From: Thalassotalea_H castellviae
GTDB lineage: Bacteria > Pseudomonadota > Gammaproteobacteria > Enterobacterales > Alteromonadaceae
Direction: 5' to 3'
Assembly (NCBI RefSeq): GCF_031846185.1
Contig: NZ_JAVRIF010000005.1
Span: forward strand, 124,001 to 188,000
Length of the DNA stretch: 64,000 nt
The position numbers and the translations under genes are program-made. Shown piece after piece: positions 8,787-18,586 of the stretch. How positions within the stretch are numbered: the stretch's first letter is position 1; each line of letters begins with the position of its first letter. The notes beneath the pieces were generated by a model. It worked only from the letters and a program-made list of their open reading frames with translations, was not told the origin of the DNA and searched no databases.

Positions 8787-10964
8787 TTAGAAGCTATACT
8801 GGTAGCCTAAAGTTAAACTTCTTGGCTTACCCACCATAATAGAGCCATGGGTTTTCGTTGATACGTATTCTTCATCCAATAAATTATCGATATTTAAAGT
8901 GATTTTTTGATTGTCAGCTAACGTGTATTGTGTTGAAAAATCAACCACAGTACGACTGTCGATACGGTCAGTTAATAAAGCATTCCCTTGACCTGCCACG
9001 GTACGAACTTCATCCGTATAACGAACTAAAACATGACTGCGCCAATGATCACCGACAACACCAACCGTTAATTGCAATTGATTTTCAGGCACATAGGGTA
9101 ATTCATCACCAGCGATAACATCGCCCCATGTTTCTAACTGTGATGAGAAGTCATTTTTAAATTCAGTTTGTGTAAAGGTATAGGTTAAATCCACCGGAAT
9201 AGTGACATTATTCGAGGCAAATTCGTATCCAGCTTTAACTTCTAAACCTGAAACTTCTACTTCACCGGCATTGTATTGATTACCAATATTATCATCATCA
9301 CAACCTTGGCTCGCCGTACAATTACCGTGCATGTTGTCATAATCAGAGACAAACCATAACGCCTCACCATTAAATCCAGCTTGGTTATAACGCAGGCCTA
9401 ACTCGTAGTTAATACTTTCTTCATTGTCTGTGTCTTCATTGCCTGGCGCAGGTGGCGCAAAACCTTTTTGCACACCACCTAAGATAATTAATTCATCGTT
9501 AACGCGATATGAAACCGCCACAGAAGGTAATAACACATCAACATTATTTTCCTTATGGCTTGGTGTTAAAGTACGGCCACTGTCTGATTTACCCCAATCA
9601 TGACGTTCAATGGTCATATCTTCATAACGTAAACCCGCATTTATGATGAAATCACCTAACGTCACTTCGTCATGAACAAATAATGCTAAGGCTTGAGCAC
9701 TATCGACACGGTTAGAATCTGTACCCGGTGCGCCAGCGCTAGTTTGTGACATGGTGAAGGTAGCATCGATCAAATACTTATCTACCCATTGAAAACGGTC
9801 CATTTCATCTTCGTGATATCGTGCACCAAACTTCACCTGATGATCACCAAAGTCGGCATCAAGCGTTGTTTGAATTCCTTTCGATAAATAAGCACGACTA
9901 TTTGCTTTTATATCTACTGTCATCGCACTTTCTTCAAATGTTCCGGCATCAAATGCCGCCGCCGCTTCAATACCACCACTACCTAAACTGTCACCGTTTA
10001 CTTTACTGGTTTTATACCAGTTTCGGCTGAAGTCATTGTAGTAGGCTGAACTTCCTAAGGTAAAACGGTCAGATAATTTAATATGATGATTAATCTGCAA
10101 TTGTTTATGCTCTGTGCTCATATTATCTAATTGCGATGCCGAATAACGAGTATATGGATTTGCTTCAAAATCACCTTGCGTTAATCCCATATAAGTTTCA
10201 TCTGAATCTTCATCAGAATATTTCACTTTAAACTCTAGCTCTTGATAATATTTAGCATCATTATCACTGTGAACAAGTACTTTCGCTAACAGGTCATTTT
10301 TAATAAATCCAGTTGCTGCATCGCTATGATTAATATCTTTAAATCCGTCAGCTTGATAACGAAACACCTCAAAAACTGTCGCGACATTTTTTCCTGAGCC
10401 ACCAACAACACCATGTACTTTACCGTAACCATCTTCACCAGCACTTAAAGATAATTTGCCAGCTAATGCTTCTTCAGGAATTTGACGCGATAGCATATTA
10501 ACAACGCCACCGGTAGTACGAGGGCCATACATAGCACTTGATGTCCCTTTAAGAATTTCTAATTGCTCCATACGACCAACTGTCGGAAAATAATACGCTG
10601 ATGGGGCTGCGTATGGTGCTGGCGCCGCTAAAACACCGTCTTCCATAATCGTGACTTTTTCACTTCTATTTTGTCCTGTACCACGCATACCAATATTTGG
10701 ACGAAGACCATAACCATCTTCTTCGAGAACGTAAACACCCGGTACAGCGGTAAGCGTGCGCATAATGTCAGTAAAATCAAACTTTTCTAGTTCATCGGTA
10801 GAAATAACGTGTGCACTACCTGGAATATCATTAATGGCAGTATCAGAACCAAAAATAGTCAAATGTTCCATGTCATCATTATCACCAGCAAAAGCAACCG
10901 AGGAGAATGCGGAAACAACCGCTAAAGACAACATAGCGGGTTTAAAGTTTTTTGAAAAGCGCAT
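8787..10964 (-). CDS. TonB-dependent outer-membrane receptor, FecA-like, iron-regulated
   Basis: A 725-residue receptor with a cleavable signal peptide (cleavage near FAGDN, about residue 27). A TonB-box-like MEHLTIF follows, then the plug domain (about 45-165), in which DGYGLRPNIGMRG, MEDGV, YYFPTVGRMEQLEILKG and YGPRTTGGVVN match the ferric-citrate (FecA) branch. The rest is a 22-strand barrel ending in aromatic Phe. A Fur-type operator lies about 60-80 bp upstream of the start, which supports iron or siderophore transport. No sigma/anti-sigma pair and no ABC genes are adjacent, so the exact ferric chelate is unknown. The divergent neighbour begins the glycan cluster. Confidence 0.9.
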   Translation of the reverse strand: MRFSKNFKPAMLSLAVVSAFSSVAFAGDNDDMEHLTIFGSDTAINDIPGSAHVISTDELEKFDFTDIMRTLTAVPGVYVLEEDGYGLRPNIGMRGTGQNRSEKVTIMEDGVLAAPAPYAAPSAYYFPTVGRMEQLEILKGTSSAMYGPRTTGGVVNMLSRQIPEEALAGKLSLSAGEDGYGKVHGVVGGSGKNVATVFEVFRYQADGFKDINHSDAATGFIKNDLLAKVLVHSDNDAKYYQELEFKVKYSDEDSDETYMGLTQGDFEANPYTRYSASQLDNMSTEHKQLQINHHIKLSDRFTLGSSAYYNDFSRNWYKTSKVNGDSLGSGGIEAAAAFDAGTFEESAMTVDIKANSRAYLSKGIQTTLDADFGDHQVKFGARYHEDEMDRFQWVDKYLIDATFTMSQTSAGAPGTDSNRVDSAQALALFVHDEVTLGDFIINAGLRYEDMTIERHDWGKSDSGRTLTPSHKENNVDVLLPSVAVSYRVNDELIILGGVQKGFAPPAPGNEDTDNEESINYELGLRYNQAGFNGEALWFVSDYDNMHGNCTASQGCDDDNIGNQYNAGEVEVSGLEVKAGYEFASNNVTIPVDLTYTFTQTEFKNDFSSQLETWGDVIAGDELPYVPENQLQLTVGVVGDHWRSHVLVRYTDEVRTVAGQGNALLTDRIDSRTVVDFSTQYTLADNQKITLNIDNLLDEEYVSTKTHGSIMVGKPRSLTLGYQYSF

Positions 10965-11024
10965 GAAGTAAACCTTGATAAAAAGTCAGTAAAGATTAAT
11001 TGCGCGCATTTAAACACAATAACA

Positions 11025-11043
11025 AATGAGAATCAATATCATT
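11025..11043 (-). promoter_or_regulatory. Fur box upstream of the FecA-like receptor
   Basis: The 19-mer AATGAGAATCAATATCATT is very close to the classical Fur operator of Gammaproteobacteria (GATAATGATAATCATTATC and AATGAGAATNATTATCATT variants). It lies 61-79 bases upstream of the receptor start in the divergent intergenic region 10965-11250, and nothing else was recognised in that region. Confidence 0.75.
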
Positions 11044-11250
11044 ACCATTAGTTTTACTTATACAATCCTTATTCTTTGATCTCGCGCATAATTAAAGAAG
11101 ATAAGCAAAATTGATAAAGTCGAGTAAAAGCAATTAATTATCATATATACCGAGATGCTTGTTTATTTAAAGACAATTGCTTGATAGATTATCTAAAAAA
11201 AGAATAAGTGGAACGCCCTTGTCCACAATTAAATTGATTACGAGCCTTCC

Positions 11251-12369
11251 ATGAGCAAAATAGCTTTTATTACTGCAGCACCTGAAACTATCAGTGCGTT
11301 TTTACTGGCTTATATTAAAGCGTTATCGATTCATCATGACATACACATCATTACTTCATTACAGGATGACCAATCAATTAGAGGGCTTGATAGTAAAATC
11401 ACTGTTCACAAGGTTAATATTCAACGTGATCCTAAAATCTTTGCTGATTTAAAATCGTTGGCTGTACTTTACCGTTTGTTCAAAAAAGAGCGCTATGAAT
11501 TAGTTCATTCGTTTACGCCAAAAGCAGGGCTACTCACGCAACTCAGTGCCTTTATGGCACGTGTTCCTATACGGCTTCATACCTTCACAGGCCAAGTGTG
11601 GGCGACCAAACAAGGCGTTGCTCGCGCAGTACTGAAAACTTTAGATCGTATTACGGCAAGGTTAGCCACATATTGTTTAATTGATAGCCCTTCGCAAAAA
11701 GCCTTTTTACTGAAAGAAAAACTGTTAACCGACAAACAATGTAGCGTATTAGCTTCGGGTTCAATTTCTGGGGTAAATATTGAAAAATATCGCTTCTCAC
11801 AAGAAAATAGAACGCAGTTAAGGATTAAGCACCATATTGCTGATGATGACTTTGTCTTTATGTTTGTCGGCAGGTTAAAAAAAGACAAAGGCGTACCTGA
11901 ACTATTAGCTGCATTTCAGCAGATCAATCATGATGACAAAGTGAAACTATTCATTTTAGGATCAGACGAAGAAAATTTAAGCGAACAATTTAACCAAATC
12001 GCCAATCTTCATTATTTAGGCTTTACCCCAAATGCCGAAGATTACTATGCTTTTGCTGATGTTTTATGTTTACCAAGCCATAGAGAAGGTTTTGGCAATG
12101 TTATTATTGAAGCAGCTTCCTGCCAACTTCCTGCACTAGCTTCAAATATATATGGGTTATCCGATGCGGTAGAACATAATGGCACGGGAATTTTGCACCC
12201 AGTCAAAGATCAACAAGCCATTGCAACGGCAATGCAGTCATTCATTGACAATCCAGACAAGTTAAACGAAATGAGAAAAAGGTGTCGAGCGAGAATTGAA
12301 GAATCTTTCGACGAAAAAATACTCGTCCACGAATTTATGCATTTTTATCAAACATTAGGATTGAAGTGA
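11251..12369 (+). CDS. GT4-type glycosyltransferase
   Basis: A 372-residue cytoplasmic or membrane-associated transferase that adds a sugar to a lipid-linked glycan. It shows two Rossmann halves: an N-terminal acceptor half with HSFTPKAGLLTQ (about 90-101) and a C-terminal donor half with FVGRLKKDKGVPELL (about 205-219), then EGFGNVIIEAASC (about 283-295), the E-x7-E motif of family GT4. It is most like PglA/WbpX-type proteins that begin with SKIAFITAAP. It is the first gene of the glycan cluster; its ribosome site is weak. The donor sugar cannot be told. Confidence 0.85.
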   Translation: MSKIAFITAAPETISAFLLAYIKALSIHHDIHIITSLQDDQSIRGLDSKITVHKVNIQRDPKIFADLKSLAVLYRLFKKERYELVHSFTPKAGLLTQLSAFMARVPIRLHTFTGQVWATKQGVARAVLKTLDRITARLATYCLIDSPSQKAFLLKEKLLTDKQCSVLASGSISGVNIEKYRFSQENRTQLRIKHHIADDDFVFMFVGRLKKDKGVPELLAAFQQINHDDKVKLFILGSDEENLSEQFNQIANLHYLGFTPNAEDYYAFADVLCLPSHREGFGNVIIEAASCQLPALASNIYGLSDAVEHNGTGILHPVKDQQAIATAMQSFIDNPDKLNEMRKRCRARIEESFDEKILVHEFMHFYQTLGLK

Positions 12370-12426
12370 TCACATTAATGTTATTTAAACGTGAATGGCG
12401 TACAAACCAGTGAGTAATGCCGAACT

Positions 12427-13701
12427 ATGATCAGTAAAGTAAACACCCTCAAAGATGCCAGCTTAACTACCATGGCTAATGTTGCTCAGGCGTCAGCACA
12501 GTGGCTTTTGTTGATCATAGTCGTCAAGCAATTTAATGATTTAATTTTAGGTCAGTTAGTACTTACGCTATCAATTGTTACCCCAATATTCTTATTGTTT
12601 AGCTTTAAATTGAGAACATTAGTCGTTACCGACTATCACAATGAACGTTATTTTGAGCAATACTTACATGCGCGATTTTTTGCTCAAACGATTGCCGTTA
12701 TTCTCTTAGTGTTGCTTTCGCCTTGGCTGCTTTCAAATGTTTACGCCAGCATTATTTCGTCGGTGATTATTTTTAAAATAGGCGATGGCACGTCTGAACT
12801 TTGTTATAGCTATTTACATAAACAACAACAATATAAACAAGCCGCACTTTCACAAACCACCCGCAGTATTTTTACCATTACCTTGTTGCTAGCCGCTTCG
12901 CTGATATCTAATGACATTCACTTTACATTCTTTACATGGGCGATTACCACTGTTGTTTTCTCCATTATTGATGTGTACACAGTGAAAAAAACGATTGCCG
13001 ACAAAGAACACCGTGCCTTTATTTTATGGTCAACCTGTCAACATAAAGAAGCTATCTTTGCCTCTCTCGTGATCTACAAAAAATATTGGCCCATTAGTGT
13101 GTCAATTTTATTTAGCGCGATGTTTGTTTATATTCCCAATTATACTTTAGAGTATTTTCATGGCACACAAAGCGTTGGGCATTTCGCCGCTATTAGTTAT
13201 TTTCTCGTTGCCGGTGGTATTTTAATTCATAGCCTTTCACAAGCAGTCACGCCGAAATTGTCTCATTTATTTCACCAAAGAAAATTTCAAGCTTTTATGA
13301 AAACCACGCAATTACTGATGTTAACTGGTGCAGGTATCGGGTTAATCGGTTTAGTCTTTGCGCATTTTATTGGCGAATGGCTACTCACCATCATTTATAA
13401 TCAAACCATCGCTTTACTGACTGACGAATTAAAACTCATCATTATTGCCAGTATGATCCGGTATAGTTACACCTTTTTAGGCTCAGCGTTAAACGCATTA
13501 AAGTGCTTTAATCGACAAGCCTTTGTTTATGGTTCAGGCAGTTTAGCCTTGTTGATTTCATGTTTATTTTTAGTACCAACCATGGGCACTATCGGAGCCG
13601 CTATTGCGATGATCATTGCTTGTGGCGTAGAAATGCTCATTATGTGTGTCACATTTTTTGTTCAGTGGAAAAAAATCAACCAACCCAAGGCGCATTCATG
13701 A
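12427..13701 (+). CDS. Wzx-like O-unit flippase (MATE/MOP superfamily)
   Basis: A 424-residue membrane protein with about twelve hydrophobic helices and no soluble domain, of the polysaccharide-exporter (PST/Wzx) type. It would turn the undecaprenyl-linked repeat unit from the cytoplasmic to the periplasmic face. Its stop codon overlaps the start of the next glycosyltransferase (ATGA), a sign of translational coupling. Sequence identity among Wzx proteins is low, so the call rests on topology, length and the position between glycosyltransferase genes and before the Wzy candidate. Confidence 0.8.
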   Translation: MISKVNTLKDASLTTMANVAQASAQWLLLIIVVKQFNDLILGQLVLTLSIVTPIFLLFSFKLRTLVVTDYHNERYFEQYLHARFFAQTIAVILLVLLSPWLLSNVYASIISSVIIFKIGDGTSELCYSYLHKQQQYKQAALSQTTRSIFTITLLLAASLISNDIHFTFFTWAITTVVFSIIDVYTVKKTIADKEHRAFILWSTCQHKEAIFASLVIYKKYWPISVSILFSAMFVYIPNYTLEYFHGTQSVGHFAAISYFLVAGGILIHSLSQAVTPKLSHLFHQRKFQAFMKTTQLLMLTGAGIGLIGLVFAHFIGEWLLTIIYNQTIALLTDELKLIIIASMIRYSYTFLGSALNALKCFNRQAFVYGSGSLALLISCLFLVPTMGTIGAAIAMIIACGVEMLIMCVTFFVQWKKINQPKAHS

Positions 13702-14798
13702 ATAAAAAAGTTCTGCATATTTTCGGAAAAATGGACAGAGGGGGCGCTGAGCTTAGAACCCTTGCTACCTTACAGCCATTATCTGATAAAGGCATAGATA
13801 TAGAGTTTTGTTCATTATCAGGCGAACAAGGATTACTCGACAATGAGATCAAAGCTGCTGGCAGTGAAGTGCATTTATGCCGATTGGGGTTACTTTTTCC
13901 GATAAAGTTTGTTCGATTATTACGCCAGCATCAATTTGAAGTTGTGCATTCTCACGTAGCAATGGTGTCAGGGTTTATCTTATTTTTGGCTTGGCTTGGA
14001 GGGGTTCCGCAGCGTATTGCTCATTTTAGAAATACCCATGATGCAGCAAACACTTCATTTATTCGCAAATGGCGAAACCGTTTGTTACATGGTTTGATTG
14101 ATCGATTTGCCACCAATATTTTAGGTGTTTGTAATGCTGCTCTGTCTATTTTTTGGCGACCAGACTGGCAGCTAGACCCTCGTTGTCAAACCATCTATAA
14201 CGGATTAAGTCATCAGGCATTACTAGAAACAAAAGCTACTTTTTGGCAAGAAAATAACATAACCAATCATGAGCCTGTCATGCTCAATGTCGCCCGTATG
14301 GTTGAGCAAAAAAATCACCTGTTTATGATCCGTGTTCTGGCGGCATATATCGAACAATACGGACCTATTAATTTAGCGTTACTCGGTAAAAAAGACGACA
14401 AAATCGAGCAAGAGATCATCGCGCTCGCTCAAGAGCATCATTGTTTAGATTACGTGGTATTTCTCGATGTCCAACCTAACGTGTACGACTTTCTAACCCA
14501 TGCTGATGTTATGCTTTTTCCTTCATTGTGGGAAGGCTTACCCGGTGCAGTAATTGAAGCCGCTTCAGTAGGTTTGCCGGTAGTGGCAAATGACTTACCT
14601 GGCGTGATTGAAATTGCCCAACAACTCCCGTGCGTACATTATTTGTCAGTTGAGCAGCCAATAACACTGTGGTGTGAAGCATTACACAGTGCAGTTACAA
14701 GTCACAAAAATGAGCGAGAAAAGCACCATAACACCTTTAAAGATAGTTCGTTTAACTTAAATCAATGTGTTGAAGCGCTTTATGCCATATACCAGTGA
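13698..14798 (+). CDS. GT4-type glycosyltransferase
   Basis: A 366-residue glycosyltransferase starting at the ATG that overlaps the wzx stop. It begins with KVLHIFGKMDRGGAE, the N-terminal pattern of GT4 enzymes, and carries the acceptor-side HSHVAMVSGFILF. The donor half contains NVARMVEQKNH (about residues 196-206) and EGLPGAVIEAASVGLP, the E-x7-E motif. An in-frame upstream extension into wzx exists but has no support. It is followed with overlap by the Wzy-like gene, so wzx, this gene and wzy appear to be coupled. Confidence 0.87.
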   Translation: MNKKVLHIFGKMDRGGAELRTLATLQPLSDKGIDIEFCSLSGEQGLLDNEIKAAGSEVHLCRLGLLFPIKFVRLLRQHQFEVVHSHVAMVSGFILFLAWLGGVPQRIAHFRNTHDAANTSFIRKWRNRLLHGLIDRFATNILGVCNAALSIFWRPDWQLDPRCQTIYNGLSHQALLETKATFWQENNITNHEPVMLNVARMVEQKNHLFMIRVLAAYIEQYGPINLALLGKKDDKIEQEIIALAQEHHCLDYVVFLDVQPNVYDFLTHADVMLFPSLWEGLPGAVIEAASVGLPVVANDLPGVIEIAQQLPCVHYLSVEQPITLWCEALHSAVTSHKNEREKHHNTFKDSSFNLNQCVEALYAIYQ

Positions 14799-16134
14799 AC
14801 GGCAGTCTTTATTAAAAGTATGCTCCATCATTATTATCGTAATGATGACCATTATTCTGTTAACGTCGTTCTGGCAGGCCATTATTTTTACCCGAGAAGA
14901 ACTTGAATTATTCTCGCTATTTAACTGGCTGATATTAAGTGCACTGCTTGCCTATGCTTTACCTAAAGGAATTTGGTCAATTTGTTTTATCTTTTTCTCG
15001 GCATTTAGTATTTTTCATGGCGGCTTAGTTTTTGTTTCTGCTATTGGCTTGATCACCGATAAAGATATTCTCTATTCCATTAGTTTTTGGTTTCATCGTA
15101 ATGAAACGGTGTACGCCATCTACCTAATGAACTTTACTATGCTGATATATGCGCTAACGGCGATTTCTTTCTCAAAAAAGGCGACTGCCACACATGACAC
15201 CTTAGATCTGCGCTTAATCAAACGCTTTCATCATATTGGCGGCGCTTTGTTATTATTTATGATCACTACTTTCTTATTAGTGGGCTTTGCTACGGGCGCA
15301 TTACAATCTTATACCGCTTATTTAACCGTAATTAATCAATCGCCTTTCGTGACATTATTGTTTGTATATATCTATTTATTTATGGGGATGGCGGTAGTAT
15401 TCGTGGCGGTGTCTTATCGCCCAGGCTTTGGCTATTTTTACTTTCTCGCGTTTGCAATATGGGCAGTGATCGCGTTTAAAGTTGGTTTACGAGGTGAAGT
15501 AATGTTCCCAACCTGCGTTGCAGCAGCCATTTTAGGTCGACGAAAAATCCCCATAGGCACTTTCAAATTATCGATCATGATTTTTATCATGTTAATCGCC
15601 ATTGTTATTGTCAAAAATGCCCGTTTATCAGGTGATTATTCAAAAATTGATAATATGAATCCGCTAAACGCGCTAGCAGAAATGGGCAGTAGTTTAAGAA
15701 CTGTACAAGAAGTGGTGAAATGGCGAAATGAAGGGTTTAAATTATTATACGGTGCAAGTTATTGGGCCCCCTTTGAACGCCAATTAGCATTATTTTTACC
15801 GATTGAACGACCGCCAGCGAAAAAAGACAAACGCTTGCTCAATGTAGTCGTTCAAGAAAAAGCAGGACCTATTGGTTTTTCCCCCGTCGCAGAAGCATAT
15901 TTAAATTTTGGTGAAAAAGGCATTATATTCATCGCCTTTATTTTAGGGATCAGTTTAGCGAAATTTGACAGCCTAGCTTCAACGGTCCGCGCCGATACGC
16001 TAATTGGTGTTGCTTTGATCCCTTTATTCATTATGATAAGGAATAGTTTTACCTTTATTCCCGTACAAACCATCATGGGCATTATTATCGCTTTGATTAT
16101 CCTTCAATTAGCTAAAATAAGAGTAGTGAATTAG
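14782..16134 (+). CDS. Wzy-like O-antigen polymerase, integral membrane
   Basis: A 450-residue protein made almost wholly of hydrophobic helices, with a larger periplasmic-type loop about residues 280-370. This is the topology of Wzy polymerases, which link lipid-carried repeat units in the periplasm. The ATG at 14782 is preferred over GTG/TTG codons just upstream. The gene overlaps the preceding glycosyltransferase by 17 bases. Wzy proteins have almost no conserved sequence, so this is a call from topology and position; an O-antigen ligase-like function is possible instead. Confidence 0.7.
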   Translation: MPYTSERQSLLKVCSIIIIVMMTIILLTSFWQAIIFTREELELFSLFNWLILSALLAYALPKGIWSICFIFFSAFSIFHGGLVFVSAIGLITDKDILYSISFWFHRNETVYAIYLMNFTMLIYALTAISFSKKATATHDTLDLRLIKRFHHIGGALLLFMITTFLLVGFATGALQSYTAYLTVINQSPFVTLLFVYIYLFMGMAVVFVAVSYRPGFGYFYFLAFAIWAVIAFKVGLRGEVMFPTCVAAAILGRRKIPIGTFKLSIMIFIMLIAIVIVKNARLSGDYSKIDNMNPLNALAEMGSSLRTVQEVVKWRNEGFKLLYGASYWAPFERQLALFLPIERPPAKKDKRLLNVVVQEKAGPIGFSPVAEAYLNFGEKGIIFIAFILGISLAKFDSLASTVRADTLIGVALIPLFIMIRNSFTFIPVQTIMGIIIALIILQLAKIRVVN

Positions 16135-16138
16135 CCCA

Positions 16139-17332
16139 ATGAATGTCATCGTAAATTGTGAATTCCGATTCTATCAAACCCCTGACGGTAAAGTTTGGAC
16201 GCCTTCTTCTTTTGAATATGACTTTTGGATGCGGTATGCGGCTGTATTTGAACAAGTAACGGTTGTCGCAAGAATAAAACCAGTATCAACAGTCTCCCCC
16301 GACTGGCTACAAGCCAATGGCAAACAAGTCAATTTTCATGCACTCCCTCATTATATTGGTTTAAAAGCACTGATTATTGCGCTACCACGTTTAATTAAGT
16401 CTTTGTTAGCGGTGATCAAATTAGACGGGTTATTGTTATTTCGGGTACCTTCTCAAACCGCCACGATTGCTACTTACTTGCTGAAAAAAAATCAGCCGTA
16501 TGCTGTCGAAGTCATTGGTGATCCCTATGATGTTTTTTCTACAGGTGTTGGTGGAAAACTAGCAGCGCCATGGTTAAAAATGTTCAGCAAACGCACATTA
16601 CAAAAGCAATGTCAGCATGCTTTAGGGGCAAGTTACGTTACAGAATGTTATTTACAACAACGTTATCCTCCGGGTATTAATACCATTACCAGCTTTTATT
16701 CGTCGATTATGTTAGATGAAAGTCAGATAGTCGACACGCCCCGTAAGTATCAGCAAGTAGCCAGAAAACTTGTTTTTGTCGGTTCATTAGAGCAAATGTA
16801 TAAAGCGCTAGATATATTATTACAGGCTTTTTCTTTGTTAGTAAAAGCGGATGATACTTATCGGTTAACCATAATTGGCGCCGGCCAACACTTAGCCGAA
16901 TTAAAAGCACTCGCGCAACACTTAACTATTAACGCCAATGTCGATTTTGTTGGCGAAATAAAAAGTAACGAAGTCATCAACCATTTACGCCAAGCTGATT
17001 TATTTGTGCTTCCTTCTCGAACAGAAGGTTTACCCAGAGCCATTATTGAAGCAATGGCTCAAGGCTTACCTTGCGTTGGCACTTCTGTTGGAGGCATACC
17101 TGAATTAATACCTGATGAATTATGCGTTCCAGCCGATGATGCTACTGCACTTTTTTCAGTGTTAAACAAACTCTGTAATAACCTTGACGAACTGACTAAA
17201 CAATCCATGATAAATTTAGAAAAAAGTAAACAATATGGTAATCAATTTTTATCAGCAAAACGTCAGCAGTTTTATCAAGATTTAAAAATTCAGTACCATG
17301 CAAATCTCAACAAAGCACGAGGAAGTAATTAA
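16139..17332 (+). CDS. GT4-type glycosyltransferase
   Basis: A 397-residue glycosyltransferase four bases after the wzy stop. The C-terminal donor domain is typical: KLVFVGSLEQMYKALDILLQA (around residues 204-224), then FVLPSRTEGLPRAIIEAMAQG with the E-x7-E motif, then GTSVGGIPELI. The N-terminal half is less conserved and starts MNVIVNCEFRFYQ, as in a set of marine-bacterial GT4 proteins. The last 35 bases overlap an upstream extension of the next gene that is not used. The donor and linkage are unknown. Confidence 0.85.
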   Translation: MNVIVNCEFRFYQTPDGKVWTPSSFEYDFWMRYAAVFEQVTVVARIKPVSTVSPDWLQANGKQVNFHALPHYIGLKALIIALPRLIKSLLAVIKLDGLLLFRVPSQTATIATYLLKKNQPYAVEVIGDPYDVFSTGVGGKLAAPWLKMFSKRTLQKQCQHALGASYVTECYLQQRYPPGINTITSFYSSIMLDESQIVDTPRKYQQVARKLVFVGSLEQMYKALDILLQAFSLLVKADDTYRLTIIGAGQHLAELKALAQHLTINANVDFVGEIKSNEVINHLRQADLFVLPSRTEGLPRAIIEAMAQGLPCVGTSVGGIPELIPDELCVPADDATALFSVLNKLCNNLDELTKQSMINLEKSKQYGNQFLSAKRQQFYQDLKIQYHANLNKARGSN

Positions 17333-17333
17333 C

Positions 17334-17930
17334 ATGCTAAAACGCTTAATGGACGTCCTCATAGCCTTGGTCGCGTTACTCTTTTTGTCGCCGGTTTTAT
17401 TAGTGTGCGCCCTTATTTTATACAGTTTAAATTGCCGCCCCATCCTTTTTAAACAAACTCGCCCAGGCTTACATGGTAAGACGTTTAATATGCTAAAGTT
17501 CCGTTCAATGACTGACAATAAAGATGCGCAAGGGCAATTATTGCCCGACGAAGAGCGGTTAACGCCTTTCGGGCAGTTTATCAGAAAAACCAGTCTTGAT
17601 GAACTTCCAGGGTTGTGGTGTGTGTTAAAAGGTGACATGAGTTTAGTTGGGCCAAGACCATTGCTTGTCGAATACCTACCATTATATTCAACTCAACAAG
17701 CACGCCGCCATGAAGTTAAACCGGGCATTACTGGTTGGGCACAAGTCAACGGCCGAAACGCCATTAGTTGGGAAGAAAAGTTCGAGTTAGACGTGTGGTA
17801 TGTTGATAATCAATCGCTTTGGTTAGACATTAAAATTTTATTGCTAACCGTCAAAAAAGTCGTTTCCCAAGCAGATATTAGTGCCGAAGGGGAAGCTACA
17901 ATGAGTAAATTCACCGGCACAGATAGTTAA
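17334..17930 (+). CDS. pglC: Initiating phosphoglycosyl transferase, PglC-like
   Basis: A 198-residue monotopic membrane enzyme that transfers a sugar-1-phosphate from a UDP-sugar to undecaprenyl phosphate, the first step of the glycan. The start at 17334 has the ribosome site GAGGAAG 8 bases upstream and gives the usual N-terminus MLKRLMDVLIAL followed by the re-entrant hydrophobic helix. Conserved pieces are FKQTRPGLHGK, FRSMTD, the SLDELPGLWCVLKGDMSLVGPRPL region with the catalytic Asp-Glu dyad, and KPGITGWAQVNGRN. The small size, without the extra N-terminal helices of WbaP/WcaJ, matches PglC. Together with the next three genes it indicates use of UDP-diNAc-bacillosamine. Confidence 0.9.
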   Translation: MLKRLMDVLIALVALLFLSPVLLVCALILYSLNCRPILFKQTRPGLHGKTFNMLKFRSMTDNKDAQGQLLPDEERLTPFGQFIRKTSLDELPGLWCVLKGDMSLVGPRPLLVEYLPLYSTQQARRHEVKPGITGWAQVNGRNAISWEEKFELDVWYVDNQSLWLDIKILLLTVKKVVSQADISAEGEATMSKFTGTDS

Positions 17931-17954
17931 ATAAAAATATAAGGGCAGTAATTA

Positions 17955-18578
17955 ATGAAAAATTTAGCCATTTTAGGCGCTGGCGGTCATGGTAAGGTCG
18001 CTGCAGATATTGCAGAACAACTAGGCTGGAATATTCATTTTTTTGATGCTGCATTCCCAAGCATAAATAAATGTGGCTTATGGGATATCGTCGGCGATGA
18101 AGCAAGTTTAATTAAACATGCTGCAAATTATAATGCTGTGTTTGTTGCCATTGGCAACAACGATATCAGATCAAAAAAACAAAAAGAATTTAAAGCATTA
18201 GGCTTTGCTATCACATCACTTATTTCGCCTGCAGCAACACTGAGTGCACATGTTGAAATAGGTGAAGGAGTATTAATTGTTGCCAACGCTTGTATCAACA
18301 TCGGCACAAAAATCGCGGATGGTGTCATCATCAATACCGGTGCCAATATCGACCATGACAACCACATCGGTGAGTTTAGTCATATTTCACCGGGAGTAAA
18401 TTTAGCAGGTGATGTTAATATTGGCGAACAATGCTGGGTTGGCATAGGCTCAAGCATTATTCATCAAATCTCAATTGGCGATAATGTTATCGTTGGCGCT
18501 GGTACTGTCATTATCAATGATGTGCCTGAGAATGTTACTGTAGTAGGTTGTCCTGCTCGAATTGCCCACAAGCGTTAA
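17955..18578 (+). CDS. pglD: UDP-amino-sugar N-acetyltransferase, PglD/NeuD-like
   Basis: A 207-residue acetyl-CoA-dependent acyltransferase. The N-terminal Rossmann-like part starts LAILGAGGHGKVAADIAEQLG (residues 4-24) and binds the UDP-sugar; the C-terminal half is a left-handed beta-helix with hexapeptide repeats (VEIGEGVLIVANACINIGTKIADGV and following), with the catalytic His expected in the NIDHDNHIGEFSHISPG segment. It sits between pglC- and pglE-like genes as in Campylobacter pgl loci, so N-acetylation of UDP-4-amino-4,6-dideoxy-GlcNAc is the likely reaction. NeuD-type O-acetylation is less likely, since no sialic acid genes are near. Confidence 0.85.
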   Translation: MKNLAILGAGGHGKVAADIAEQLGWNIHFFDAAFPSINKCGLWDIVGDEASLIKHAANYNAVFVAIGNNDIRSKKQKEFKALGFAITSLISPAATLSAHVEIGEGVLIVANACINIGTKIADGVIINTGANIDHDNHIGEFSHISPGVNLAGDVNIGEQCWVGIGSSIIHQISIGDNVIVGAGTVIINDVPENVTVVGCPARIAHKR

Positions 18579-18586
18579 GGTTTTTT

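Noticed and set aside
13560..13697. N-terminal extension of the second glycosyltransferase
   Set aside because: It runs inside the flippase gene; the ATG at 13698 overlaps the flippase stop and starts exactly at the family N-terminus.
17298..17333. Longer start for the PglC-like gene
   Set aside because: The extension overlaps the preceding gene, and a strong ribosome site precedes the ATG at 17334.
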